Of a stretch of 64,000 bases of DNA, positions 26,503 to 36,395 are shown in pieces. The position numbers and the translations under genes were made by a program. Position 1 is the stretch's first letter; each line of letters starts with the position of its first letter. Under the pieces are notes generated by a model. The model saw only the letters and a program-made list of their open reading frames with translations, did no database searches and had not been told where the DNA came from. Origin of the DNA: Sphingorhabdus sp. Its GTDB lineage: Bacteria; Pseudomonadota; Alphaproteobacteria; Sphingomonadales; Sphingomonadaceae. The stretch lies in the NCBI RefSeq assembly GCF_023910635.1, contig NZ_JAAVVZ010000011.1:28866-92865 (forward strand), read 5' to 3'.

Positions 26503-27987
26503 TTATTCGCCAGCCTTCTTCGATTTATATTTTCGCGTGTCGGCAAAATGGCGGCCAAGCGCAATGTGCAGATCGGTATCTTCGGCTGCACCGCCCAATT
26601 CGGTGCTGTCGGTCAACTCATCATTTGGACCATGATAATCACTACCCAAAAATTTCTGCAAGAGGTTCAGGTCGGCGAATGAACCGCCCACCATCAACGC
26701 AGGAACACCCTTTTGCGCCAGCGCCCACCCGTCCTGCCGTTGAATGAAGGCATTGGCGTCGTTTGATTCTTCAATTGCACGGCCCGTCTTCTTTGCCACG
26801 GTTTCAACCACGGCATCTAACGGCGTTGTTCCCCGACCAATAATCGCCACCTTTGACCCGCGCGGTGCAATCGCAATCGTGTCGACATTTAACGACAATA
26901 TGATCTGGTCCAAAGGCAGCACAGGTTTATCGGCAAAGGCATAAGCGCCCAGCAAACCGCTTTCCTCTGCTGTGGTCGCCAGAAAATAAATATCGCGGTC
27001 ATGTTTCTTCTTTGCCAAGGCTTCGGCAACTTCGTTCATCATCGCAATGCCGCTGGCGTTATCAACGGCGCCATTACAAATACGGTCGGGCGCGCCTTCT
27101 GGCGCACAAATGCCCAGATGGTCCCAGTGCCCCATGAACAACAACGCGCCGCTATTTTTCTTGCGCCCAGCGATCTTGCCGATGACATTTGAACTGTTGA
27201 AACGATAAAGGTCTGTTTTTACGTCAAAATCTGCATCAATGCTAAGCGCTTCGCCCGCATAATCCGCCTGCTTTGCGTTGGCGCGCAACGTGTCCCAATC
27301 TTGCCCAGCCGCCGTGACCAGCCCGACAACGAACTCCGTGCTGATGGCGCCCTCCAACGCTGCGCGCTTTTCCCGGGCCTCAAGCGCGATGGGTCGCGAC
27401 AAAAGCTGACGGCGCAATGTTAGCCAATTGCCTTGGCTATCCCCTACAAAAATCACCGCCTCTGCACCCGCCGCGATTAAGGCTTCGCGCCGCGCTCGGG
27501 GTGATTTCATGTTATCGGGCACATTTTCGGCTTCAAATAGAACAATCGCCGCCTTACCTTTGACATCAGCGGCGACCTGACCATTTGCTGTCACGCCTGA
27601 TCCGGTGAACATCAATGGCAAATTGCTGCGCGCATAGTCCGCTTGCTTACCGATTAGAACAATATCGTCCGAAACGATCCGCAATTTGCGTCCCTTTGCC
27701 GTAAAAGCATAAGTAGAACTGCCCTGCCCGCGTTGAATGAGGGGCACCGGGTCAAACCAGCTACCGTCGGCAGCCGCAGGTTTCAGTCCGGCCTTGGCCC
27801 ATGCTTCGGCAATATATTTTACCGTCTTTGCCTCGCCCGCAGTGCCAGGCTTGCGGCCTTCAAATTCATCGCTGGCGAGTATCTCGATATGATCGCGCAA
27901 ATCGGCTTCTGTCACCGCCTTGGAAAAAGATGGGCTTGCCGCCAAGGCGACCAGACCGAGGAAAATTGACGAATGGACAAGACGCAT
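26503..27987 (-). CDS. Exported M28-family zinc aminopeptidase with PA domain
   Basis: The start at 27987 (MRLVHSSIFLGLVALAASPSFSKA, GGAGCG upstream) opens a clear signal peptide; the track start 28038 adds 17 residues. Metal-site motifs of the M28 family follow in order: LFMGHWDHLG (His/Asp), NGAVDNASGIAMMNE (Asp), ATTAEESGLLGAYAF (Glu-Glu), LNVDTIAI (Asp) and SDYHGPNDELT (His). A protease-associated insert (about 125-250) splits the N-terminal part. It probably trims peptides in the periplasm or outside the cell. The length (about 494 aa) is normal for this subgroup. Confidence 0.9.
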   Translation of the reverse strand: MRLVHSSIFLGLVALAASPSFSKAVTEADLRDHIEILASDEFEGRKPGTAGEAKTVKYIAEAWAKAGLKPAAADGSWFDPVPLIQRGQGSSTYAFTAKGRKLRIVSDDIVLIGKQADYARSNLPLMFTGSGVTANGQVAADVKGKAAIVLFEAENVPDNMKSPRARREALIAAGAEAVIFVGDSQGNWLTLRRQLLSRPIALEAREKRAALEGAISTEFVVGLVTAAGQDWDTLRANAKQADYAGEALSIDADFDVKTDLYRFNSSNVIGKIAGRKKNSGALLFMGHWDHLGICAPEGAPDRICNGAVDNASGIAMMNEVAEALAKKKHDRDIYFLATTAEESGLLGAYAFADKPVLPLDQIILSLNVDTIAIAPRGSKVAIIGRGTTPLDAVVETVAKKTGRAIEESNDANAFIQRQDGWALAQKGVPALMVGGSFADLNLLQKFLGSDYHGPNDELTDSTELGGAAEDTDLHIALGRHFADTRKYKSKKAGE

Positions 27988-28307
27988 GAGGGTTCGCTCC
28001 AGACGAAGACACGACGTCACCCGTCGCATGTCGGGCACGTTCTGTCGTCAATTGAACGCCCTACATCCATCAATTCATTCATGCGACCTTTAATTGATCA
28101 TCGCGCGCCTCAACTCGCCGCAATTTTTGCGACCGCTTTTAGGCATGCGCCAACCCGTCGCCTTGGGCGACAGATTTTGTGACTCGGTCGAGCGTGGCAG
28201 CATTAGATATTGTAAAATGAGGTAAATGCTCCCGCCAATATCCGATTTTGCTTGCAACGTCCGCATAATCCAACACAATCTGTGATCCAGCAAACGGGAG
28301 GATTTTC

Positions 28308-29222
28308 ATGGAATATTTCTTCGGCCTACTGGCCTTGATCGTCATCATCTTTGTGATGATGGGCGTAACTGTGGTGCAACAAGGTTTTGTTTACACCATC
28401 GAACGGTTCGGTCGCTACACTTATGCGGCGCAGCCGGGTCTCACCATCATCATCCCGTTCTTCGACCGTGTCGGCCGCAAGGTGAATGTTATGGAGCAAG
28501 TGCTCGACATTCCGGGGCAGGAGATCATTACCAAGGACAACGCCATGGTCGGCGTCGATGCGGTTGTGTTTTTCCAAGTGCTCGATGCCGCTAAGGCCGC
28601 TTATGAGGTATCTGACCTGTATAACGCGATCATGCAGATTACGACGACCAACCTGCGGACCGTGATGGGCAGCATGGACCTTGACGAGACCCTGTCGAAA
28701 CGCGACGACATCAACGGCCGCCTGCTCTCGGTGGTTGACCATGCCACCAGCATGTGGGGCGTGAAGATCACCCGTGTTGAGGTGAAGGACATTCGCCCGC
28801 CAGCCGACATCTCCAACGCCATGGCGCGTCAGATGAAGGCGGAGCGCGAAAAGCGTGCGCAAATATTGGAGGCCGAGGGCCTGCGCGCCGCCGAAATCCT
28901 GCGCGCAGAGGGTGAAAAGCAAAGCCAGATTCTACAGGCGGAAGGCCGAAAAGAAGCCGCCTTTCGCGATGCCGAAGCCCGCGAACGTGAAGCAGAGGCC
29001 GAAGCCAAAGCCACCGTGATGGTGTCCGAATCCATCGCGTCATCAGGCACGCAGGCGCTGAATTACTTCATTGCCCAAAAATATACCGAAGCGATCAGTC
29101 AGTTTGCGACATCGCCCAATGCCAAGACCATATTGTTCCCGGTTGAGGCGACGCAATTGATTGGCACGCTTGGCGGCATTGGGGAATTGGCGAGAGAGGC
29201 GCTGGCTCCAAAGGACCAATGA
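28308..29222 (+). CDS. SPFH/band-7 (stomatin-like, QmcA-type) membrane protein
   Basis: One N-terminal membrane helix (YFFGLLALIVIIFVMMGV) is followed by the SPFH domain (VVQQGFVYTIERFGRYTYAAQPGLTIIIPFFDRV ... RTVMGSMDLDETLSKRDDIN). Next comes a long charged coiled coil rich in Ala/Glu/Arg (AEREKRAQILEAEGLRAAEILRAEGEKQSQILQAEGRKEAA). This is the slipin/QmcA architecture that organises membrane microdomains. The NfeD-family gene about 100 nt downstream is the usual partner. The ATG at 28308 has GGGAGGA upstream. Confidence 0.92.
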   Translation: MEYFFGLLALIVIIFVMMGVTVVQQGFVYTIERFGRYTYAAQPGLTIIIPFFDRVGRKVNVMEQVLDIPGQEIITKDNAMVGVDAVVFFQVLDAAKAAYEVSDLYNAIMQITTTNLRTVMGSMDLDETLSKRDDINGRLLSVVDHATSMWGVKITRVEVKDIRPPADISNAMARQMKAEREKRAQILEAEGLRAAEILRAEGEKQSQILQAEGRKEAAFRDAEAREREAEAEAKATVMVSESIASSGTQALNYFIAQKYTEAISQFATSPNAKTILFPVEATQLIGTLGGIGELAREALAPKDQ

Positions 29223-29324
29223 GCGCATAGGGGGCGGCAATATGGACCGCCGTTCCCTATTTTGTCATTCCCGCAGGCGTGACAAACGGTTATGAAGATT
29301 CACCGAAGGCGCAGGAGTGATAAA

Positions 29325-29771
29325 ATGGCAGAATGGCTCGACACAATATCAACGCACTGGTTCTGGCTATCGCTTGGGCTGATCTTGGGTGTGGCCGAAA
29401 TGGTTGCGCCGGGTTTCTTCCTGATGTGGCTTGGCCTTGCCGCGTTGATTGTCGGCATATTGGATTATTTCCTACCGATCACCCTTGCCTATCAAGTCGC
29501 GATGTTCGCCACATTGTCGGTCCTTACTGTCTTTGCAGGTAAGAAATTTCTGCAGAAAAATCCCATTGAATCCGACGACGTCAATCTGAATGATCGCGGC
29601 GCGCGCATGACCGGCGAAATCGTCACCGTGGTTGAACCTATCGCCAACGGCCATGGCCGCGTGAAAGTCGGAGACAGCGTATGGAACGCGCGCGGCCTGG
29701 ATGCAGCTATGGGGGCCAATGTGCGAGTCATCGGGTCGGACGGCGCGGTGTTGTTGGTTGAGGGCACCTGA
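29325..29771 (+). CDS. NfeD-family membrane protein (short form)
   Basis: The start at 29325 (AGGAGTG upstream) gives MAEWLDTISTHWFWLSLGLILGVAEM; the track start at 29292 is less likely. Three hydrophobic helices (residues ~10-75) are followed by a C-terminal OB-fold (RGARMTGEIVTVVEPIANGHGRVKVGDSVWNARG). Short NfeD proteins accompany SPFH proteins and are thought to modulate them in the membrane. The gene order here (SPFH then NfeD) is the classical pair. Confidence 0.9.
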   Translation: MAEWLDTISTHWFWLSLGLILGVAEMVAPGFFLMWLGLAALIVGILDYFLPITLAYQVAMFATLSVLTVFAGKKFLQKNPIESDDVNLNDRGARMTGEIVTVVEPIANGHGRVKVGDSVWNARGLDAAMGANVRVIGSDGAVLLVEGT

Positions 29772-29819
29772 GCGGATATTGCCACGCTTGCAATGTAGGA
29801 TTTGTTTTGAGAGAGTCGG

Positions 29820-29849
29820 CCGCGTCAGCGCTTTTTGGCGTGGACGCGG
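29820..29849. terminator. Possible hairpin downstream of the SPFH-NfeD operon
   Basis: CCGCGTC (29820-29826) pairs with GACGCGG (29843-29849), with an inner GCGC-TTTTT-GGCG. There is no T-run after it (TTCTTT only), so termination is possible but weakly supported. The remaining ~170 nt to the next gene hold no recognisable feature. Confidence 0.35.
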
Positions 29850-30020
29850 TTCTTTGACATCGTGATCTGGTTCTTGTTCAAAGCAAATTGCACCGCTAAA
29901 TTCATTGGCCTGCGGTTACCTCTTGATGCCGCAACCCGGCCCGTGCGTACAGCCGTTTAGGTGAGACCTTAGTGTGACCTTTGACGCTTTTCTGGGGGTT
30001 TCCACGGCCTTCGGTATTAT

Positions 30021-30473
30021 TTACATTTGATCGAGGCCAACAAGGTCAGGCGCAACAAATGTCCGCCTGGCCTGCGCTGAAAATAATAGTTCTTTTGAAT
30101 AAAAGCGAAGCGGCAAATCTCGCGTTCCCCGCGGGGACAGCAACAATCTGTTGACCGCCTCATAAAGCGGCAGGTCGGTCGCGACTTCTGCCAAATACGC
30201 CCCCACCCCCGCAATATACACCTGCGTAATCGTTTCATGATAGCCTTGCGTGTCGTCATTCACGCCGCCGCTGGCGACGTTGTAAGCCGAAATAATTGCG
30301 GGCAGTTCGCGCTCTATATCGATATTGGCCCGATGACGCAGTAGCCAGCAGCACGCCGCCAAATGCGCCTCATGCGTCCATGCCGCACGCGGCAAAGTGG
30401 CGGCCAACAAACCCTCGCCAATGGCGACGATGGATGCATCGTCGTGAAACAAGCGAATGTCAAAACTGGTCAT
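30021..30473 (-). CDS. Conserved-looking cytosolic protein of unknown function
   Basis: About 150 aa from the ATG at 30473 (MTSFDIRLFHDDASIVAIGE); the ATG at 30500 is an alternative start. There is no signal peptide or membrane segment. Striking short motifs are AAWTHEAHLAAC, NDDTQGYHETITQVYIAGV and YSKELLFSAQARRTFVAPDL. Conserved-looking His, Glu and Tyr residues suggest a ligand or metal site. I cannot name the family. The gene follows pckA on the same strand (stop 30512) and is likely read through from it. Confidence 0.65.
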   Translation of the reverse strand: MTSFDIRLFHDDASIVAIGEGLLAATLPRAAWTHEAHLAACCWLLRHRANIDIERELPAIISAYNVASGGVNDDTQGYHETITQVYIAGVGAYLAEVATDLPLYEAVNRLLLSPRGTRDLPLRFYSKELLFSAQARRTFVAPDLVGLDQM

Positions 30474-30511
30474 TTTCCGGACTTCCAACTGGTCCGGCAT
30501 ATCCGGACGCG

Positions 30512-32113
30512 TTAAGCGGCTTTAGGTGCCGACTGCCTTACGCCTTCATCAACATGATCGGCAAATTGCGCGAAATTATCAATGAATTGTTGCGTCAGCT
30601 TTTGCGCGGTCACATCATATTCCGCGCCGTCGGACCATGCCGCACGAGGGTCAAGAATGCCGCTGTCGACGCCTGGCACGGCAACCGGAAATTCAAAGCC
30701 AAAGTTTGGATCCTTACGGAATTCGGCATTGTTCAGGCTGCCATCCAACGCTGCGTTCAAAAGCGCGCGCGTGGCCTTGATCGGCATGCGGCTGATGCCG
30801 GGCATCGTTGCCTTGCCACCGGTCCAGCCGGTGTTGACCAACCAGCATTGGACGTTGCCCTTGGCAATGCGCTCTTTCAACAAATTGCCATAGACGCTCG
30901 GGTGACGCGGCATGAATGGCGCGCCAAAGCAGGTGGAGAATGTCGCCTCCGGCTCCGTCACGCCAATTTCGGTCCCGGCAACACGCGCAGTATAGCCCGA
31001 AAGAAAGTGATACATCGCCTGATCAGGCGTTAACCGCGCGATGGGCGGCAACACGCCATAGGCATCAGCGGTCAGGAAAATGATCGTCTTGGGCACGGGA
31101 CCCATATTCTTTTCCGACGTGTTCGGAATAAATTCGATGGGGTACGAACCACGGCTGTTTTCGGCGAGGCTATTGTCGTCGAAATCCAATTCCCGCGTTT
31201 CCGGGTCAATGACCACATTTTCGAGCACAGTACCAAAACGCTTGGTTGTGGCGAAAATCTCCGGCTCGGCCTCTGCCGACAGGCGAATCATTTTGGCGTA
31301 GCAACCACCTTCAAAGTTGAATATAGCGGTGTCGGACCAGCCATGTTCATCATCGCCAATCAAGGTGCGGCTGGCGTCGGCAGACAAGGTAGTCTTACCG
31401 GTGCCTGACAAGCCAAAAAATACCGCAGTATGACCGTCCGCACCAATATTCGCCGAGCAATGCATCGGCATAACACCCTTTACCGGCAACAAATAATTGA
31501 GGATGCCGAACACCGACTTCTTCATTTCGCCCGCATAAGCGGTGCCGCCAATCAGGATCAGCTTTTCGGTAAAGTTGACCGCAATCACCGTCTCGCTGCG
31601 GCAACCATGGCGCGCCGGGTCCGCGCGGAAGCTTGGCAAATCGATGATGGTGTATTCGGGTTCGAAACTTGCCAATTCATGCGGCGTCGGGCGCACCAGC
31701 AGCGTCCGGATGAACAGGTTATGCCACGCAAATTCGTTGATGACGCGGACATTGACGCGATGCTCAGGCTGCGACCCGCCGAACAGGTCCGCGACGTATA
31801 ATTTGTCTTTACCGCCAAGCGCCGCAATGAAATCTGCCTTCAACGCTGCGAAATGCGCAGGATCCATGGCTACGTTGGATTTGCCCCACCAGATGCTGTT
31901 TTCGGTCTCGGCATCGCGAACGATATATTTATCCTTCGCCGAGCGGCCAGTATGCGTGCCGGTTTTGACAACAAGCGGGCCATCCTTGGCCAATATGCCT
32001 TCTGAATTGGCCAAAGCGGCCTCTACCAACGGCGCCGTGCCGAGGTTGCAAAACAGTGTCGCATCCGTGCCAAAACCCTGTTGCGAAAGTGAGATATTCA
32101 GTGGTGTCGACAT
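30512..32113 (-). CDS. pckA: Phosphoenolpyruvate carboxykinase (ATP)
   Basis: Gluconeogenic enzyme converting oxaloacetate + ATP to PEP. The protein shows the kinase-1a P-loop [28 protein letters not shown]. The metal and substrate residues lie in [11 protein letters not shown] and the PEPCK-ATP block [24 protein letters not shown]. The ATG at 32113 ([21 protein letters not shown] 7 nt upstream) gives 533 aa, the usual size. It is divergent from chvI, the arrangement known in other alphaproteobacteria. A 12-bp palindrome sits 31 bp upstream of the ATG. Confidence 0.96.
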   Translation of the reverse strand: MSTPLNISLSQQGFGTDATLFCNLGTAPLVEAALANSEGILAKDGPLVVKTGTHTGRSAKDKYIVRDAETENSIWWGKSNVAMDPAHFAALKADFIAALGGKDKLYVADLFGGSQPEHRVNVRVINEFAWHNLFIRTLLVRPTPHELASFEPEYTIIDLPSFRADPARHGCRSETVIAVNFTEKLILIGGTAYAGEMKKSVFGILNYLLPVKGVMPMHCSANIGADGHTAVFFGLSGTGKTTLSADASRTLIGDDEHGWSDTAIFNFEGGCYAKMIRLSAEAEPEIFATTKRFGTVLENVVIDPETRELDFDDNSLAENSRGSYPIEFIPNTSEKNMGPVPKTIIFLTADAYGVLPPIARLTPDQAMYHFLSGYTARVAGTEIGVTEPEATFSTCFGAPFMPRHPSVYGNLLKERIAKGNVQCWLVNTGWTGGKATMPGISRMPIKATRALLNAALDGSLNNAEFRKDPNFGFEFPVAVPGVDSGILDPRAAWSDGAEYDVTAQKLTQQFIDNFAQFADHVDEGVRQSAPKAA

Positions 32114-32143
32114 TAAATGCTCCGGCAAAAGTGCGAATCTAGG

Positions 32144-32155
32144 GCATACGTATGC
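32144..32155. promoter_or_regulatory. Perfect palindrome GCATACGTATGC in the pckA-chvI divergent promoter region
   Basis: A 12-bp perfect palindrome lies about 31 bp upstream of the pckA ATG and within the ~190-bp intergenic region shared with chvI. Further symmetric words, GTATAC and GATGCATC, follow at once. The position suits an operator controlling pckA, chvI or both. The binding protein is unknown; ChvI or a LacI-type regulator are guesses. Confidence 0.4.
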
Positions 32156-32302
32156 ACTGTGAAGACGCCGCCGGTATACGATGCATCATCGAAGGTCAAA
32201 TAGGGGACGTATCAATTTACAGGACAAAGGTTATCCACGACAGACTTCGCATAGCATGAGCAATAGATTGAACCCCTGACGTTGCCACCCTATAGTCAGA
32301 GG

Positions 32303-33010
32303 ATGAGCGCCAATATCGCCTTGGTTGATGACGACCGGAACATCCTGACCTCTGTATCTATTGCGATGCAGGCCGAAGGATATGTGACGCGGATATATTC
32401 GGACGGCGAAACTGCGTTAAAGGCGTTGATCGAAAATCCCGCAGACCTTGGTATTTTCGACATTAAAATGCCGCGCATGGACGGGCTTGAACTGCTGCGT
32501 CGGCTGCGCGAAAAAAGCGATATGCCCGTCATCTTCCTAACGTCAAAGGATGAGGAGCTGGACGAGGCACTTGGCCTCGCCATGGGCGCCGATGACTATA
32601 TAACCAAGCCATTTTCGCAACGGCTTTTGATTGCGCGGGTGAAAGCCATATTGCGACGCGCAACCTATGACAAAGTCGCTGGCAATGGCGAGGCGGAGCC
32701 CGAACCAGAACCCATGGTGCGTGGCAAGCTAGAAATGGACCCGGCACGGCACCACGTCAAATGGGACGGGAGGTCGCTTACACTTACGGTGACAGAGTTT
32801 ATGATCCTTGAGGCGCTGGCCAATCGACCGGGCGTCGTGCGCACCCGCGATCAACTCATGGACGCGGCGTATCAGGACGACGTCTATGTGGACGACCGAA
32901 CCATTGACAGCCATATCAAAAGGCTCCGGCGCAAATTCCGTGAAATTGACCCTGAATTCACCGCTATTGATACGCTTTATGGGGCCGGATATCGCTTCGC
33001 AGACAGCTGA
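32303..33010 (+). CDS. chvI: ChvI-type response regulator (OmpR family)
   Basis: The N-terminal receiver starts [15 protein letters not shown] (acidic pocket), with the phospho-acceptor Asp in [20 protein letters not shown] and Lys in [11 protein letters not shown] Glu/Pro linker leads to the C-terminal winged helix ([36 protein letters not shown] ... [18 protein letters not shown]). Adjacency to pckA and a ChvG-like kinase identifies it as ChvI, which responds to envelope or acid stress in related bacteria. The ATG at 32303 is used; the track start is a TTG. It overlaps chvG by 32 nt. Confidence 0.92.
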   Translation: MSANIALVDDDRNILTSVSIAMQAEGYVTRIYSDGETALKALIENPADLGIFDIKMPRMDGLELLRRLREKSDMPVIFLTSKDEELDEALGLAMGADDYITKPFSQRLLIARVKAILRRATYDKVAGNGEAEPEPEPMVRGKLEMDPARHHVKWDGRSLTLTVTEFMILEALANRPGVVRTRDQLMDAAYQDDVYVDDRTIDSHIKRLRRKFREIDPEFTAIDTLYGAGYRFADS

Positions 33011-34559
33011 GCCCGCTGATCTGCAGCTGGGATGGAGCCGGGGGTTATCGCTGACCACCCGTATACTTGCCGTCAACCTCTTCGTGCTTGCTCTGCTGGG
33101 TGCCGGTCTGTTCTTCCTCGACAGCTATCGCGTCCGGTTAATTGCAGAGCGCGAAAACGCAGCCCGCGTTCAGGCCAGCTTCCTGGTATCCAGCCTGCCC
33201 CTTATCACCACGCAAAAGCGGGACGACTATATCGCCAGATTTGGTCAATTGAACCTGTCGCGGATCCGCGTTTACGACCAAGACGGAACGAAAATATTAG
33301 ACAGCTTTGCTGGCCGACAACCCACTTATGTCTTTCGCGACCCAGACAGCGAACCTTGGCCCAAAATTGCAGCACGCTGGATGGATGTCCTATTCGATTT
33401 CCTCGTCGGCGCGGCCAAGCTGGAACGCTTTGTTGAGCCTGTAGAAGATATCCCTTCCGCATGGCCAGAAATTCGCGCGGCAACGCCTTCCAAAGCCGCC
33501 TCGATGGTGCGCTTTGCGCCCGACCTGACGCACATGATTAGCGCAGCCTCAACTGCGCGCGACCGAAGCTTTACTGTGCTGACCACCGCCAATGAACGCG
33601 ACATCCGCTTGTTCGTCCGGGCAGAGCGGTTCAACGTCGGCATGTTCTTCCTTTTTGCGCTTGGCATCGGCGTTATGCTTTCCATATTTCTTGCCCGCAC
33701 CATCGTCCGTCCGTTGCGCCATCTGGCCCGCGCCGCCATAAAGGTTCGGCTTGGTCGCGCACAAGAGGTTACCGTTCCCCGCCTGCCCTCGCGCCGCGAC
33801 GAAATTGGTATGTTGGCACGTGCGCTTTCGGATATGAGCATAGCGCTTCGCCAACGGATCGACGCCACCGAAGCCTTTGCCGCCGATGTCGCGCATGAAA
33901 TTAAAAATCCGCTTGCTTCTCTGCGCTCCGCACTTGATGGCGCAGAGCGGATTGAAGACCCAAAATTGCGTAAACAATTGATGGATGTCGCAAAAGCCGA
34001 CGTACTTCGAATGGACCGCCTTATAAGCGATATTTCGGACGCCAGCCGGGTGGATTCCCAACTGGCCAAAGCGAAGTTTGAACCTATCGACCTTGGCGAC
34101 ATGATCGAGCAATTGCTTCAGGCACGCGAAGACCGGGGCAGCGACAAAGATGTCGACATTGCCTTTGCACGACCACGCCGGAAAATCGCGACAGTGATGG
34201 GTGAGGATGTCCGTCTTGAACGCATGTTGACCAACTTGATCGATAATGCGGTTTCCTTCTCACCGCCCGGAGCAGTCGTCGAAATATCCGCGACGGTTGC
34301 CGATGAAGACGTCATCATTCGGATCAGCGATGAAGGCCCGGGTGTGCCACCACAAGAGCGGGAGGCCATTTTCCGACGCTTCCACAGCGAACGGCCAGCG
34401 ACCGAGAATTTTGGTAAGCATAGCGGGCTTGGCCTCGCCATTGCGCGGACAATTATAGAGGGGCATCATGGACGCATTGCAGTACGCGACCGGGTCGATG
34501 GCAAAGGCGGGGCATGCTTCGAAATCGCCCTACCCTGCGCTGCTGCGGCAACGCTTTAA
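32979..34559 (+). CDS. chvG: ChvG-type sensor histidine kinase
   Basis: From the ATG at 32979 the protein has 526 residues. They comprise TM1 ([22 protein letters not shown]), a periplasmic sensor of about 220 residues, TM2 ([19 protein letters not shown]), and HAMP ([21 protein letters not shown]). Next come the HisKA with the phospho-acceptor His in [20 protein letters not shown], and the HATPase ([39 protein letters not shown]). It is the membrane partner of ChvI. Its TAA overlaps the hprK ATG (TAATG), so the two-component system and the PTS regulatory genes share a transcript. Confidence 0.92.
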   Translation: MGPDIASQTAEPADLQLGWSRGLSLTTRILAVNLFVLALLGAGLFFLDSYRVRLIAERENAARVQASFLVSSLPLITTQKRDDYIARFGQLNLSRIRVYDQDGTKILDSFAGRQPTYVFRDPDSEPWPKIAARWMDVLFDFLVGAAKLERFVEPVEDIPSAWPEIRAATPSKAASMVRFAPDLTHMISAASTARDRSFTVLTTANERDIRLFVRAERFNVGMFFLFALGIGVMLSIFLARTIVRPLRHLARAAIKVRLGRAQEVTVPRLPSRRDEIGMLARALSDMSIALRQRIDATEAFAADVAHEIKNPLASLRSALDGAERIEDPKLRKQLMDVAKADVLRMDRLISDISDASRVDSQLAKAKFEPIDLGDMIEQLLQAREDRGSDKDVDIAFARPRRKIATVMGEDVRLERMLTNLIDNAVSFSPPGAVVEISATVADEDVIIRISDEGPGVPPQEREAIFRRFHSERPATENFGKHSGLGLAIARTIIEGHHGRIAVRDRVDGKGGACFEIALPCAAAATL

Positions 34560-35032
34560 TGTCGGACATGGTGCATGGTAGCGCAGTCGCCATTGACGGG
34601 AACGGGTTGCTGTTGCTTGGGCCGTCCGGCAGCGGAAAATCAGACTTGGCGCTTCGCCTGATTGACCGCGGAGCAAAGCTGATCTGCGACGATATATTAC
34701 ACATCGAAAGCTGCAATGGTTTGCCACAACTGACCATTGCGCCAAATATAGCCGGAAAAATAGAAGTGCGTGGCATTGGGATATGTCCCATTGATTTCGT
34801 CGATTGCGCACCACTGCGCCTCATCGTACAATTCACGCAGGACGTGGACCGCATGCCGCCAGAGCATCAGAGCATAACCATAGCCGGTTACTCCGTGCCC
34901 ATGTTCAAGCTGGACCCATTTCAGGCGAGCAGCGCATTAAAGGTGGAATGGGCGCTCCGGTCGGTCATTGACGCTGGGTTGCACCCGGTGGCAAACGCCG
35001 ATGCCACGTCGAATGAAAGCGTAACAATGTGA
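34559..35032 (+). CDS. hprK: HPr kinase/phosphorylase, short C-terminal-domain form
   Basis: Only the kinase domain is present (157 aa), as is usual in alphaproteobacteria. The P-loop LLLLGPSGSGKSDLALRL is followed by LICDDILHIE and the signature GKIEVRGIGICPIDFV. It phosphorylates a serine of HPr in an ATP-dependent way and controls the regulatory PTS. Its ATG overlaps the chvG stop, and its stop overlaps the rapZ GTG start. The linkage to chvIG and HPr matches the conserved alphaproteobacterial order. Confidence 0.93.
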   Translation: MSDMVHGSAVAIDGNGLLLLGPSGSGKSDLALRLIDRGAKLICDDILHIESCNGLPQLTIAPNIAGKIEVRGIGICPIDFVDCAPLRLIVQFTQDVDRMPPEHQSITIAGYSVPMFKLDPFQASSALKVEWALRSVIDAGLHPVANADATSNESVTM

Positions 35033-35994
35033 CCCAGAACACAGCCCCCGAACCGCAGAAAATCCTGTTGATTACCGGTGTGTCCGGCGCAGGTAAGACA
35101 ACCGCGCTTAAAACGCTGGAAGACCTGGGTTGGGAAACGGTCGACAATTTCCCGATTAAGCTGGCAGGCCAGTTGCTTAAAATTCCCGCATCGGGCGGTG
35201 AAAATGGACCAAATATTCCGCTGGCGCTGGGCTTTGATAGCCGGACACGCGGTTTTGATGCCGAGGCGTTGATTCGGCAAATCAGGAAACTGCAGGCGCA
35301 AGCTAACCTTGAAATAATGACGCTGTTTTTGGATTGCGCAGGCGTCGAGATCGAGCGCCGCTACGCGGAAACCCGCCGCCGTCACCCGATGGCGCAAGAC
35401 CGGCCTGCGATGGACGGCATCGCCATTGACCGGGCCGTGATGGAGCCATTTCGCCGATGGGCGGAGGCCGTCATTGATACAAGCAAGCTGTCGGCGCATG
35501 ATTTGCAAGTCGTCATCCGCGAAAGGTTCAGCAGCGATACGTCTCTGCACTCAAATATCACGGTATCAAGCTTTGGCTTTTCGCGCGGAGTCCCGCACAA
35601 TGCCGACCTGGTATTCGACTTGCGTTTTTTACGGAACCCGCACTGGGACGGCAATTTGCGACCCCTGACGGGGTTGGATGGGGCGGTTGCCGATTATGTT
35701 GCCGCCGACCCGAAATATGATGAAGCCATGCATAAAATCCGTGACCTTCTGCGGTTCCTGCTGCCGCTCTATGACACGCAGGGTAAGGCTTATATAAATA
35801 TCGCCTTTGGGTGCACGGGTGGACGGCACCGGTCTGTCCATGTTGCCGAAACTTTTGGCGCTTGGTTGCGTGAGGATGGCTTTGCCTTGAAGGTGGCACA
35901 TCGCGATCTGACATTAAGACCGATTGACGCGCTGGAAGAGCCTGCTAACGGCGCAGACAGATTAACGTCGCGACAAGGCAGCAACATCACATGA
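35029..35994 (+). CDS. rapZ: RapZ/YvcJ-family nucleotide-binding protein (RNase adapter)
   Basis: The Walker A sequence LLITGVSGAGKTTALKTLEDLGWETVDNFP and the C-terminal block INIAFGCTGGRHRSVHVAE are the family hallmarks. The start is a GTG at 35029, overlapping hprK as GTGA. In E. coli RapZ guides RNase E to the GlmZ small RNA, and in Gram-positives YvcJ binds nucleotides. The target in this lineage is not known. The 321-aa length is slightly longer than typical because of the C-terminal tail (EEPANGADRLTSRQGSNIT). Confidence 0.93.
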   Translation: MTQNTAPEPQKILLITGVSGAGKTTALKTLEDLGWETVDNFPIKLAGQLLKIPASGGENGPNIPLALGFDSRTRGFDAEALIRQIRKLQAQANLEIMTLFLDCAGVEIERRYAETRRRHPMAQDRPAMDGIAIDRAVMEPFRRWAEAVIDTSKLSAHDLQVVIRERFSSDTSLHSNITVSSFGFSRGVPHNADLVFDLRFLRNPHWDGNLRPLTGLDGAVADYVAADPKYDEAMHKIRDLLRFLLPLYDTQGKAYINIAFGCTGGRHRSVHVAETFGAWLREDGFALKVAHRDLTLRPIDALEEPANGADRLTSRQGSNIT

Positions 35995-36395
35995 TCGGTT
36001 TGATTTTAGTCACGCATGGGAAACTGGCGAACGAGTTTCTTGTCGCGCTTGAACATGTTGTGGGGCCACAAAAGGACGTTGCGACCATCTGCATCGGCCC
36101 GCATGATGATATGGAAGCGCGACGCAATGAAATCGCGGCTGCTATCAAAAAAGTCGATACAGGCAAGGGCGTCATCATCCTATCCGATCTGTTCGGCGGA
36201 ACGCCTTCAAATCTCTCCATTTCCTTGCTCGATAGCGGACGCGTTGAAGTCATCGCTGGCGTGAACCTGCCCATGCTCATCCGCCTGGATAGCGCGCGCA
36301 AAAACCTGGACGTGAAAGACGCGGTCGCTGCCGCACGTGAAGCGGGACGCAAATATATCAGCGTCGCTTCTGAAGTGCTTGAAGCTTCACGATGA
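35991..36395 (+). CDS. PTS EIIA component, mannose (Man) type
   Basis: 134 aa beginning MIGLILVTHGKLANEFLVAL, with the phospho-acceptor His9 in VTHG. The EIIA-Man signature ILSDLFGGTPSNLSI is also present. No EIIB, EIIC or EIID genes are present, so this is a regulatory rather than a sugar-transport component. It probably passes phosphate from HPr to control cellular functions. It overlaps rapZ and HPr genes by ATGA junctions on both sides. Confidence 0.93.
   Translation: MIGLILVTHGKLANEFLVALEHVVGPQKDVATICIGPHDDMEARRNEIAAAIKKVDTGKGVIILSDLFGGTPSNLSISLLDSGRVEVIAGVNLPMLIRLDSARKNLDVKDAVAAAREAGRKYISVASEVLEASR

Noticed and set aside
29772-30020. Possible small RNA in the gap after nfeD
   Set aside because: Only one modest hairpin is seen; there is no promoter-terminator pair to support an RNA gene.
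30296-31033. 245-aa plus-strand ORF
   Set aside because: Shadow of pckA and its downstream gene; low-complexity Arg/His-rich translation with no motifs.
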